Shown here: positions 1 through 10,420 of the stretch, piece after piece
Position numbering within the stretch: the first letter of the stretch is position 1
Layout: each line of letters opens with the position of its first letter
Source of the DNA: Otis tarda
Taxonomy: Eukaryota; Chordata; Aves; Otidiformes; Otididae
DNA length: 64,000 nucleotides
NCBI GenBank assembly: GCA_026413225.1
Contig: CM048552.1
Span: 147,325,053-147,389,052 of the forward strand
Direction of reading: 5' to 3'
The notes under the pieces: model-generated
The model's input: the letters and a program-made list of their open reading frames with translations, nothing else
Databases searched by the model: none
What the model was told of the DNA's origin: nothing
Made by a program: the position numbers and the translations under genes

Positions 1-630
1 ATCACAGTCCCAGTTGTGGTTGATCAGCTCTCCCTAACAGGACAGTGGGAAAGAAAACCACCTTTAGTCACCCTAAAAGTACCCTGCAAGTCTTAGTCCA
101 CGCATTCCAACACAATACACAGGTTAGGGATAAATTAGCATGCTATAGCTTGGGAGAATTAACACTTCCTCTACCAGTAAGTAAGCGTCTTAGAAGTCAC
201 CCAAAAGTCTCCAAATAACTAACGTTCATGAGCAGGTATGACAGGATCAGTCTATAAAGCACTAAACTTGATAGAACATGATTCCTTATGTGGAGACTAT
301 TGATCAAGCACAAATTTGATGCAATCCAGATCTAATGAACTTGGCCCTAGATTGTCAGATGATAAATTCCTAGCAATTCTTAAAAGTGAAAACATTAATG
401 TTTCAACCAAGGAAAAAATTTGAAAGGACAAGGTTTTGGTTTTGTTTTGTCTTGTTTTGTTCTTTCGTTTTCTTTTCTTTTCTTTTTTTTTTTTTTGAAG
501 AGCTTTTCCTTATGGATAAACTGTATGAGAACAAAGTGAGACAGAATTTATTTCTAGTCAAAAAGCAATGAAAATGAAGTGCCTTATAACAGAAATTTCA
601 GGATCTCATAATTTTCTTGTATGTTCCTAG
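1..630 (+). other. IL1RL1: IL1RL1 last intron (partial)
   Basis: This is non-coding sequence upstream of the final IL1RL1 exon. No box-2 TIR exon ending in a Gly-Gly donor is visible, so the preceding exon lies outside the window. A T-rich low-complexity tract with TTTTG and TTTTC runs occupies about 430-497. The intron ends with an AG acceptor at 629-630. Confidence 0.75.
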
Positions 631-977
631 ATACAGCCAGTGCAATTGAGAAAAGGATGCAGAAGAGCAGACGGCTGATCATCCTTCTAACACACCAGCT
701 GATTAATTGTAAAGAACCTGCGTATGATCAACACATTGCTTTATACAATGCCCTCATTCAAAACAATATGAAGGTGATTCTGCTGGAAATGGAAACAATT
801 GGGACTTATGAGAAGCTTCAGGAATCTCTTAGGTTTATTATTCAGCAGCAAGGTACGGTCAAATGGAAAGAGCAGCACACCGTGCATCCACAGTCAACCA
901 ATTCTAAGTTCTGGAAACAAGTGAGGTACCTCATGCCACTGGCACTCAAGTCCTCATACTCAGATAATGCCGGGTGA
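631..977 (+). CDS. IL1RL1: IL1RL1 (ST2/IL-33 receptor) last coding exon, C-terminal half of TIR domain
   Basis: The protein is the membrane receptor for IL-33, signalling through a cytoplasmic TIR domain and MyD88. The exon starts after an AG acceptor in phase 1 (one base of a GAT codon comes from the previous exon) and runs 347 bp to a TGA at 975-977. It encodes the second half of a TIR domain: a KSRRLIILLT strand, a YDQHIALYNALIQN helix, KVILLEME, and the box-3 motif FWKQVRYLMP. Phrases such as ALIQN, KVIL-EME, QGT-KW and NSKFWK-VRY-MP resemble mammalian IL1RL1 more than IL1RL2 or IL1R1. The position just upstream of IL18R1 agrees. Only about 15 residues follow box 3, so the tail seems shorter than in human. 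The rest of the gene is outside the window. Confidence 0.88.
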
Positions 978-1194
978 ACAACAAGTCTGAGAAAATACTG
1001 GCATGATATCAAGAAGAACCACACGCCTGCAGCTCCTTTTTCTTTCAGTATGTATGCAATTTTACAGTCTGGAAGTCTGGCTGTGTTTTTGAACTTTTTT
1101 CAGTTCTTCAATAGAGTAATGATAAGGTAAACTGATGGAGGAGGTCTGGGGAACTGAGAGAAGTTTTTATAGGTATGGGAGTTTAGCAAATAAA
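978..1194 (+). terminator. IL1RL1: IL1RL1 3' UTR with candidate polyadenylation signal
   Basis: The sequence after the TGA has no further coding content. A canonical AATAAA lies at 1189-1194, about 212 bp past the stop. A second AATAAA at 1609-1614 is an alternative, longer end. The choice between them is inferred, not seen. Confidence 0.45.
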
Positions 1195-1570
1195 TCATTC
1201 TAGGCTGTAGGCAGAATTTTGCATGTCACAGGAAACAAAATGTACCTATACTCTTTCTGTATATAATTGTGCATAAAACTGAAAGTTTCGTTTCTGAATA
1301 GCTGAATGTTCTGCAGGTTTGCTTTACCTTTCTAATGCAGTTGTTCAAACACAAATAACTTCTGTATTATTCAACCAGAAAGCATAGTGTGTATTATTCA
1401 ACTAGAAAGTATAATGTTGTACTTTTGTTCATTTTTTTTCCGTTTAATTTTCCATTATTTTTCCATTTATTCCTTTTTGATTCAATAGTAATACTCATAC
1501 TACTAAATTTTATTCTTCCTTAGTAGGGGTGCCTCAGTAAAGGCTCTTTGAAGACTGATGCGAACAGAGC

Positions 1571-1593
1571 TTTTTTTTTTTTTAAAAAAAAAA
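1571..1593. repeat. T13-A10 homopolymer palindrome
   Basis: A run of T is followed directly by a run of A, forming an AT-only inverted repeat just upstream of the AATAAA at 1609. It could be an old poly(A)/poly(T) junction. No other function is supported. Confidence 0.5.
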
Positions 1594-1830
1594 GCAGTGT
1601 TAAGGAAAATAAATGCATGCTGATATATATGTATATGCATTATTAGTATTTTATATATATTAAAATGAATCTCACACAAAGGGGAAATTTAAATATTTCA
1701 AGTGCAACAGATGATGCTGTTCCTATTGTTATTATCTCCAGATAGAAATAACATTTTAAAATCTAGGGTGTTTTTTTGTATACTGATAGCATTTCTTTAA
1801 GCTACTGAAAAAAAGAGACTGTTTTTAAGC

Positions 1831-2406
1831 ACGGCCAGCAGGTCGAGGGAGGTGATTCTGCCCCTCTACTCTGCTCTGGTGAGACCCCACCTGGAGTACT
1901 GCATCCAGTTCTGGAACCCCCAACACAAGAAGGACATGGACCAGTTGGAGAGGGTCCAGAGGAGGGCCATGAAGATGATAAGAGGGCTGGAGCACCTCTC
2001 CTATGAGGACAGGCTGAGAGAGTTGGGGCTGTTTAGCCTGGAGAAGAGAAGGCTCTGGAGAGACCTTATGTGGCCTTCCAGTACCTAAAAAGGGCCTACA
2101 GTAAAGAGGGCGAGAAACTCTTCAGCAGGGTCTGTTGTGGCAGGACGAGGCGTAATGGTTTTAAAATAGAAGGAGGTAGATTTAAACTGGACATTAGGAA
2201 AAACATTTTTAAAATAAGGGTGGTGGAACACTGGAATGGGTTGCCCAGAGAGGTGGTGGATGCCCCAACCCTGGAAACATTCAAGGTCAGGTTGGAAGAG
2301 GCTCCAAGCAACCTGATCTGGTTGGAGATGTCCCTGCTCCTTGCAGGGAGGTTGGACTAGATGACCTTTAAAGGTCCCTTCCAACCCTAACTATTCTATG
2401 ATTCTG
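1831..2406 (+). mobile_element. CR1 LINE 3' fragment
   Basis: A 5'-truncated CR1 retrotransposon on the + strand. It contains the end of ORF2, with recognisable phrases [17 protein letters not shown] and [16 protein letters not shown]. The characteristic 3' UTR follows, with the motif GACCTTTAAAGGTCCCTTCCA, and it ends in the CR1 tail ATTCTATGATTCTG. The reading frame is broken by a shift near 2060-2090, so it is inactive. Confidence 0.92.
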
Positions 2407-3805
2407 ATTTTTAAAACAACTAGTATCCACTTTTTTTTTCTCCCTCTTTGCTTTGACCTTATGCATGGTTATACTTTCTCCTGTTAGGGAATACCCTGAG
2501 ATGCAAAGGTCAGAGGAGCATGAACAGAATGTGTTCTAGTACAGATATCCTTGCAAACTTTAATTTTTTAGCTTCTTAAAACCACGAATTTTCTTACTAT
2601 CAGAGAAGGGTTGGTTTTGAGCTTCAGACCTGCTACAGAGGTGGACTTAAAAAATGAAAATTAGATGCAGGTTTACTGAACAGGCAAGTCCTTTCCTTTT
2701 ACTGTAAATTTTTATTGAATGTGGATCTTCAGAGTTATGGATAGCTATTTGGAGTAGAAAAAATTTGTATGCAATATATGTATAGATATTTTTCAGTATA
2801 AAATTAAAAGATCAATGGCAAACTGAACAGCTTTTCACTGATGAGTTATATTTTCAAGTGTTCATGCACTCATCGCTCACTTCACCACAACTATAAAACT
2901 TCTAATGTTGCATTTTATTATTGCCTCATTAGATTTTGTGCAGTGTGGGGTCCTGTTCCTAAAGACCCCTCTAGGTAAACCTCGCTATCTTTATGAAAGC
3001 TCCACAAAATAGATCCATGGCAATGCAAGTGGCTTGGTTTTTTCCTCCATTATAATTTTTTTTCCCACAGAAAGAATACTAACACTAGGTCATGTGTAAA
3101 GGCAGGACAGCCTGTTGCTTTTCACTATGAAAATTTTTCACAGCAGCTTCTGAACAAGACAGAATATTCTCTTCCAGGATTATTACAAGAAGAATTTTTA
3201 GTAGAGGTTGAGTCCTGGCCACTTAATGAGAAAGAAAGGATGATAAGTGAGTATGTTGGAAACAAGAAGTCTAGGATGAATTTTGAGACTGGAAAGGGAT
3301 AAGAGGAGAAGGTTCAATGAGGAAGTGCACAGGGTCAGCAATGAACCAAACTACTCTGAAATGTACTGATACCTCATTGACTTCTGTTAGCCAGGCATGT
3401 AGTTATGATGGTGAAAAACAAACTCATTAAATGGCTCTTGTGGTGACACTCCTTTTATATCAAGCCTTGTGGTCAGCCAAGAAAAAAAGAGGATAACAAT
3501 ATCAAGCAAAACCTGACTACTCTGTTATTTGCCAGCTGTGGATAGTGTAGCCTTGACAGAAAGAAAAGGGGAAAATTCTGAGAGTGGCAAAGAACCTTTA
3601 CAGAACGAGGGAGTGAGTATGTGACTACAATACTGAAAAAAAAAAAATGCCACAGTTGTCAATTCTTTTTGTATTCCTTGGTGATTAGTAAAGAAATCTG
3701 AGATATGCACTAAAATGAATGTGTTTCTACAGATATTGTCACATTTGTAATGTTAAAGAGAAAGCACAAAAAGAACTGTGTAATACTTTTACATCATTAC
3801 AACAT
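2407..3805. other. Intergenic, no gene seen
   Basis: AT-rich unique sequence between two CR1 copies. I see no spliced coding exon, RNA gene or clear repeat apart from short A/T runs. Confidence 0.6.
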
Positions 3806-4320
3806 CAGCACCACTGAGGCCACACCTGGAGACCTGTGTCCAATTCCAGGCTCCTCAGTAGAAGAGAGACATGGACATACTGGAGAGAGTCCAACAAAGG
3901 GTCATAAAGTTGGTGAAGGGACTGGAGCACCTCTCCTATAAGGAAAAGCTAAGACAGTTGGGACTGTTCAGCCTGGAGAAAAGAAGGCTCTCACCTGAAG
4001 GGAGAATGTGAAGAAGAAGTGAGGCTTTTCTCAGTAATGCCCAGTGGCAGGACCAGAGGCAATGGGCACAAACTGAAACACAGGAGGTGCCCTCTGAACA
4101 TCAGATAACACTTTTTTTTTTTACAGTGAGGGTGACCCAGCACTGGCACAGATTGCCCAGGGAAGTTGTGAAGTCTCCAGCCTTGGAGATATTCAAAAGC
4201 CACCTGGACATGGCTCTGGGCAACCAGCTTCAGGTGGCTCTGCTTGAGCAGGGGGGTTGGACAAGATGATCCCCAGAAGTGCCTTCCAGCCTCAGCCATT
4301 ATCTGGTTCTGTGATATGCA
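3806..4320 (+). mobile_element. CR1 LINE 3' fragment, diverged
   Basis: A second + strand CR1 3' end with the same landmarks as the copy at 1831: GGAGCACCTCTCCTAT, GGACTGTTCAGCCTGGAGAA, the region with ATGGCTCTGGGCAACC, then a tail ending TCTGGTTCTGTGAT. It has an internal deletion after about 3990 and many substitutions, so it is older. No coding capacity remains. Confidence 0.88.
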
Positions 4321-6385
4321 ACTTACAAAGAATCCAAAATTACAAAAAAACAAACTAGAATTTTAAAGAAAATGGGCAATTTTTACACTAGGCAGTCTGC
4401 CTTAGTGGAATAACAGGACAGTCTCTACTTTCACCAGAGAAAGTTAGTGGAAGAACCAGTTTGGCTACTTAAAGCTTAAACTACACAGAACAAAGGTAAT
4501 TTTGTTGCTGAATTAGAGCTTCCAGGTAGAGACTTAATGCCCTTTAATTTCTCCTCTGTGCTTCCCTAGTTTTGGTACTTCGAGTGAGCCGGGAGAGCAG
4601 ATTTACTGTCCCTTGTCACTGGAGCAGGGTCATCGTGCCATCTAGTGGGTGAACAGGTACGGAGCGATTCTGACCAACTAGAAATAAATCGCTCTAACAG
4701 CATTAGAATGGAACACAGCAAAATTTTCAGAGTGTGCGTACCGCTGTCATCTCCTGAAACCCATACAGAGCTACTTGTAAACAGCAGCTCAGAATTTATC
4801 ATTGAGAATACAATGCTGGGTCTCTTACAATAACAGATTTTGAAGGAATAGTAGTGTCTCCTTAACATATAACTGCAGTCACACAGAGTTGTATGTCCCC
4901 AGCTGTAAAATCTTATTCCTGGATACTTCATATCTGAAAACTACGTGCTGCATTACTGGCAATAGAGAAATAACAAAGAGACAGGAGTAAACGTTGGCTT
5001 TATGGACACTGGTGGTGGTCGTGAAGTTCCTGGTGACTTCCAAAGTATGAAAACCAACTCCCACTCATATGAAATAGGATGGATAACTACAGACAGCATT
5101 TAGAACATACTGCCCTTCTCACACATGCATTTAATATGCACCAGCCCTTTGTGTCAACATACTTAATGGTTTGGCCTTGAGGTCTCCTACACTGTTGAGA
5201 TTTGATGTTCCTACGGCTCAATGAACCATGACCCTTGCTGGCTTCTTCACCTAAACCACAGTCCTGAAAAGGCAGCCTAGCTATTGCTCCTGCCGCATGC
5301 AGGGGGAGAGTTTTGCCTGTATTTGCTTCACGTGGTTGTGAAGCCCAAGATTGGCCCCTAGAAGGAAGTTTTTGTAACAGTGTATGTAGTGTATGCAACA
5401 CTAATTTCTTACAGCATTGGACAAATACATTTGGAAGATAATATGTAAAATGAATAGTATATTCTATCAAAAAAAATTGAACAACTTTATGTTCCTGACT
5501 CTTTCAAGGGTTGAAAAACTACAGCTGTTCTGTTAGAAATGTGTGCTCATCTGTTCGGTTTCCCACTTTAAAGCATAAACTACATGCCTGATTTGTATGA
5601 AAGACAAAATTTGTTATATAGCAATTTATTCTTTAAAACTGTTTCCAGTCTTCATAGATCTCCTGGGCAGGTTATGAAGCAATCCTCCTTGAAGCCATTT
5701 CAAAGTACACTATGGAGAAGAAGGTGACTGGATTCACAAAAGGCATATCATGCATATCCAGCTGTTGTCCCAAAAGTGGGATCATTTACCCAATGTGCAG
5801 TACGCCAGTCTTACACACAGGGATATTTATTTATTTCATTTCTATGCAGAGATGGGTGCTAGATGGTAAATCCACAAAGGAATTACAACATATTTATCTT
5901 GTTACATGATTAGTAAAAGACTCATCTAAATTTATGCTCATTGGTTAGTAATTACCATTCTATCTGCTATTGGTCAGTTGTATTTAAATTAGCCTCACTT
6001 GCTATGTAAATTGGCCCACATGCTTCTTACACAGGTACGGGGGGGGCGGGGAGCAAGTTTTCTACGTCTTAAATTGAGTCGGTGGTCACGATTTCCCCCT
6101 GCCGCCTTTACCTTTCCCCTAGTTGCTGCAGATTCTTGCTGACTCCATGCTCCTGTGCTTTCTGGGGCAGGATGTTTCTTTTTTATCAGTCTTTTAGTTT
6201 CTCTTCAACTAAAAGTTTTTAGTTTTTAGCAACGTATGCAGTGTTTATACACTTGCTTGCTCAAGCCAGATTGTGTTTCACAAGAGATCCAACCCGTTCT
6301 TTACCGAACGGAAAATTCCATAAAAACTGTTGTATATCACAGGCATACTATGGGCAACGGGAGAACGCTGGATGCTGCAATACCT
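4321..6385. other. Intergenic, holds a CTCF-like motif
   Basis: Unique sequence without supported exons. It contains a CTCF-like motif at 4635-4648 and a short G-run/GC patch near 6038-6053. The open frames on both strands here lack domain signatures or splice context. Confidence 0.5.
4635..4648 (-). promoter_or_regulatory. Candidate CTCF binding site
   Basis: Read on the minus strand this is CCACTAGATGGCAC, which fits every position of the core CTCF consensus CCASYAGRKGGCRS. It lies in the IL1RL1-IL18R1 intergenic space. Occupancy cannot be judged from sequence, so an insulator role is inference. Confidence 0.5.
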
Positions 6386-7410
6386 TGAATGAGCAAGGCC
6401 TTTGACACATCTATGCTGGTAAAATACAGATAAGTGGATGAAGGTGGATGGAAAAACAGCGGGACTAGGGTCCACGTGGGATCAACGTGTTGTGATCAGC
6501 ACACTAACCTCAGCTCACAGAAAATTACTAGTGGCATCCGTCAGGGACTGATACTGGTACCACTACTGTTTAGCATGCTTATTAATGACCTTGGCAGTGG
6601 GACAGACTTCACAACTCACAGATTTTCAGACAGAAGAACAAACTGGGGAAGAACAGTTAATACACTGGAGGGCAGGGCTACTGTTTTGGGTGGAAACAGG
6701 CTGGAGAAATGGACTGATGGGAAACTCACATGGTTCAACCCACATACAAAGTGCTGCATCTGGGATGGAATAAATCCATTTAGCAATGTATCCTAGAAGC
6801 CAACTCAACACAAAGCAGCTTTGCAGAAAGAGACTGGATGTCCTGGTTGATGCTAAGGTGAACATGAGTCAGTAGTGTGTCCTTGTGACAAAGGCGACCA
6901 ACTGCACGCTGCACCTTATTAGTGAGAATGTAGTTGAGAAAAGTAATTTTTTCCCTTGTATTCAGTATTTGCAAGATCACATCTCGAGTACTATGTCAAG
7001 TTTTGGGCTCCTCAGTTCAAGTGAGGCTCTTACATACTGGAGTAAGTCCAGTGAAAGACCACCAAGAGCACAGGACACAGAGGGAGAGGACAATAAGTCC
7101 TGTTTCTGTCTATATAATCTAGTGAAAAGATTGAGAGAATGGATAGAATCAGACCCTCCTCAAAGGAGCACAGTGATGGGACAAAAAAGCAACTGACACA
7201 AATTAGAACATGGGGAATTTCAATTAGATATTAGGAAAAAAATTTCACCGTAAGCATGGTCAAAAGCTGGAACATGTGCCCAGAGTGACTGTGGAATCTC
7301 CATCCTTGGAGGTGTTCAGGTCTCTGCTGCACATGCCATGAACAGGAGATGGACCTGATGACCTCCAGAGGTCCCTTCCAATGTGTATTGTTCTGTTATG
7401 CTACGATGTG
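6386..7410 (+). mobile_element. CR1 LINE, longer degraded copy with RT remnants
   Basis: About 1 kb of + strand CR1 reaching further 5' than the other copies. It starts at the AAGGCCTTTGACAC region of the reverse transcriptase. It keeps a decayed SGIRQGLILVPLLFSMLINDL block, which is the RT segment just before the catalytic YADD box, and ends in the 3' UTR (GATGACCTCCAGAGGTCCCTTCCAA). Frames are broken repeatedly. No terminal ATTCTATG array is well preserved. Confidence 0.85.
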
Positions 7411-9439
7411 GAGGAAAGTTTGAAAATGTGTGACTCGCACATTTTAAATTTCCTGAGAAACATGTGAGGATTTTACAGACCTGTTGTCAGTCTGGAACCT
7501 GCTTTTTGACATCAGGGACAGATAATGTTGAAAAAAACATGGAATGTAACTTAACCTCTGCTAAAAATGAATATAAGCGGTATACAGAGATGACAGAAGT
7601 AGATTAAAAAGGACTATTACCAGCTAGAAGCAAGCAGACTTGAACTGTGGTTACAAGAGTTGGATGTGTTGCTACTTACGACAGAAATAGTTTCACAGTT
7701 TAGGTTTTCAATTAGCACCTCTGTGTAATGTATGTTGGATGGAAAAGAAGATGTGAAAAACTGTGAGAAGTAATTGGTGTTCCCTAGCTGACTGGCCAAG
7801 TGGTCAGAGTTTCATATAAAAATCTATTTTTCAATATTAGTGCAAACTTTCATTTTCATCATGGCATTTTCATAATGAAAATTTCAACTGTTGTTATTTT
7901 CAGTTGACTTACTTCTCTATTACGAACCTATGACTTCTCCATTAAAACTGTACTAGTCTGAGGACTAAAAAGTCTGAACCTTGTTCTCCTTTCATATACA
8001 TTCACATATCTCTGAGGTAGCTGTGACACTAGTTGAAAGGACTAATTTAACACAGCACTTTCTACAACATAGATGAAAGTTCAGAAACTTGAGAGTATTT
8101 CAAAAAGATATGAAAGGAAATGAATGTGAGAACACCTCATGGAAAATATTGTTGTAAAAGAGTGAAAAAAAGAAAAAAACTTTCCAAACTATCGCTATCA
8201 AGACTTAGCCTGTCAAAGTAAAAAGTGGATGACATTTTACTTTACCATTTTATTTGTTGGCTGCTAAATTGCTTTCAGACTCTTATGTAAAATCATTATT
8301 CTCTTTATGATATATGCTTTCTTTTAAGTTTTAAAATCAGACACTGAATCATAAAACCAAAAACCACTGTGAAGTATCTTGTACACATTTTTAAAGTAGT
8401 TATAGTGGGTCAGAGTCTTAGCTGGCTTTCTTGGAGTTGTGCTGATTTACATTAGCTAGTGGTCTGATTGCTTTTATATATGATTGTTTCAATCTATGAT
8501 GAGGAAAACAAATCAAGTGAGACAGCAAAACTCTCCAGGGTTTCTTTGCTTCACTTTAGTAGTAAAATATGCAAAGAAGCCAGCTCTGTGGAATTCTTCC
8601 TTTTTTTTTTTTTTAGTGTAACCTGCTTGTTTTACCTCTGAGGTGACACCTCCTGTTGCCGCTGGGAACGTCAGCATTCCCAACTGTCCTGGGTAAAATA
8701 AAAAGGGCAACTGTCATCAAATAAGTTTCTGAACATGAAAAGAGTGACAGGAAAATAAAAGAAATCCTGAGGGGATGATTTTTTTTTCCTGCTGCTATCA
8801 AAATAACTTTATTTAGAAGTATAGTGAATCATCGCACAGTACGTATCAAATAAACCATTCATGTGAAATAAACAGTGGCAAGCATTTATCTACTCAGGAA
8901 CAGAACTTAAAATAGGAAATACGGCTGTCAGAAATCCATAGTGGAACTACAGTTCCAATATATCAACATTTGGCTAAAAAGCAGTCTCAGCTGCCAGCAT
9001 GAGGGCTTATTTAGAAGTGAATACATACACTCTCTTTGCAGTAACGGAGCTATAAAATGTTTCATGTCTTGAAAGCTTGCATTACTGTCTCCCCAAAAGG
9101 GGATGCTATCACAGAAAGAACAGCACTGATCAAAGTATTGTAAAATCACATGTTTTGCCTAGTCTCTTTTCCTGCAGAGTGTATTTTGTAGTGCTTTTGG
9201 GGGGTTTTATGCTTTTTTCTTCTTTTTTTTTTTTTTTTTTCTCTCCTTTCTTTTGAGGTCTTGGCAGAGTATCAGCCTTTCAGGACACAGTTTATCTCGT
9301 TGCACATCCTCATTCTCAAAATGGCCAGCAAGGGGAGGCGGAAGCTGTAGTTGAGATAAAAGTTGTTCTATTTAGCTTAACAGACAGATTCCTGAACCTC
9401 CATCCTACTTCCATCACACTTCTTGGAAAAAGTCCTGCA
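7411..9439. other. Intergenic, no gene seen
   Basis: AT-rich sequence with T-runs at about 8601-8615 and 9221-9240. No exon-like ORF with splice sites or homology was recognised. GC content rises sharply beyond 9440. Confidence 0.5.
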
Positions 9440-9790
9440 ATTCGTCAGAAAAGGGGAAGAGGAGGTGTTTGGACCGAAGATAGCCGAGGACATCACCTCC
9501 TCACGCCTTTGTTGAAGGTTGTGAGAGGGAAGACCCCCGTGTCCTAAAAAAGTCGATCTTCACTCGCTTTGCTCGGGTGGGGGGGCCACCTCTGGGTTGC
9601 ACCCACAGCGCGGTGACAGCCCACCAGCCTTCGGTAAGGCCTTCAGCCCGCGGATGGGAGGGGAGGGCCGGCGGGCCGGGAGAGGCGGGGGCAGGGCGCG
9701 GGGAGCTCCTTCTTTCCGCCCTCGGAGGGGGCTGGCGGCTGCCGCTGCTCAGGACGCCTCCGCGGGGCTCTGTGTGTGTGGGGGCTGGGG
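9440..9790. promoter_or_regulatory. CpG island, candidate promoter / first non-coding exon for IL18R1
   Basis: This stretch is strongly GC-rich and dense in CpG, for example GGCCGGCGGGCCGGG near 9667 and GGGCGCGGGG near 9695, inside an otherwise AT-rich window. It lies about 4.3 kb upstream of the IL18R1 start codon on the same strand. A donor-like TCG|GTAAGG at 9633/9634 could end a 5' non-coding exon that joins the acceptor at 13728-13729. No TATA box is evident. The assignment to IL18R1 is inferred from position only; the island could also serve an unannotated transcript. Confidence 0.5.
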
Positions 9791-9800
9791 GTCCTTGGCT

Positions 9801-10420
9801 TTACCCTGCCAGTCCTGCCTGTCCCCAACCCTGCTTGTCCCTCCAACCCTGCTTGTCCCTCCAACCCTGCTTGTCCCCGAGTCTGCCTGTTCCCGACTCT
9901 GCCTGTTCCCGACTCTGCCTGTTCCCGACTCTGTCTGTTCCCGACTCTGCCTGTTCCCGACTCTGTCTGTTCCCGACTCTGCCTGTCGCCCCTACCCTGC
10001 CTGTCCCCGCCCCCCCCGCCACCCCCGCCCCAATCTTGTCTGTCCTCCCAACACTGCCTGTCCCCTACCCTACCTGTCCCCAACCCTGCCTCTCCCCCTG
10101 GAACCCTACCTGTTCCCCCAGCCCTGCCTGTTCCCCTAACCCTGCCTGTCCCCAACCCTGCCTGTCTCCCCAGTCCTGCCTGTCCCCCTCTACCCTGCCT
10201 GTCCCCCTCTACCCTGCCTGTCACCCCGGAACCCTGCCTGTCCCCCCAGAACCCTGTCTGTCCCCCTCTACCCTGCCTGTCACCCCGGAACCCTGTCTGT
10301 CCCCCCGGAACCCTGTCTGTCACCCCCTACCCTGCTTGTCCCCAGCCCTGCCTATTGCCCCAAACCCTGCCTGTCGCCCCAAACCCTGCCTGTCCCCAAC
10401 CCTGCCTGTCACCCCTCAAC
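9801..10420. repeat. Pyrimidine-rich minisatellite, 16-bp unit
   Basis: About 620 bp of tandem repeats of a 16-bp consensus close to AACCCTGCCTGTCCCC. A homogeneous block at 9879-9990 holds seven consecutive 16-bp units of GACTCTGCCTGTTCCC with T/C variants, flanked by 18-bp variants (about 9833-9878) and by interrupted units to 10420. Almost all purines are on the minus strand, whose GGGG and GGG runs could form G-quadruplexes. The long open frames across it on both strands exist because the unit lacks stop codons, and they are not genes. Confidence 0.95.

Noticed and set aside
6434-6796. 120-codon open frame with reverse-transcriptase-like SGIRQGLILVPLLF
   Set aside because: It is a piece of degraded CR1 ORF2 with frameshifts on both sides, so it is annotated as part of the CR1 element and not as a gene.
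7209-7221. NF-kB-like GGGGAATTTC
   Set aside because: It lies inside a CR1 copy, in a stretch common to the family, so the match carries little weight as a locus-specific element.
9326-9350. Possible CTCF-like CCAGCAAGGGGAGGCGG
   Set aside because: It departs from the core consensus at several key positions, including the central AG and the final GC, so it is too weak to list.
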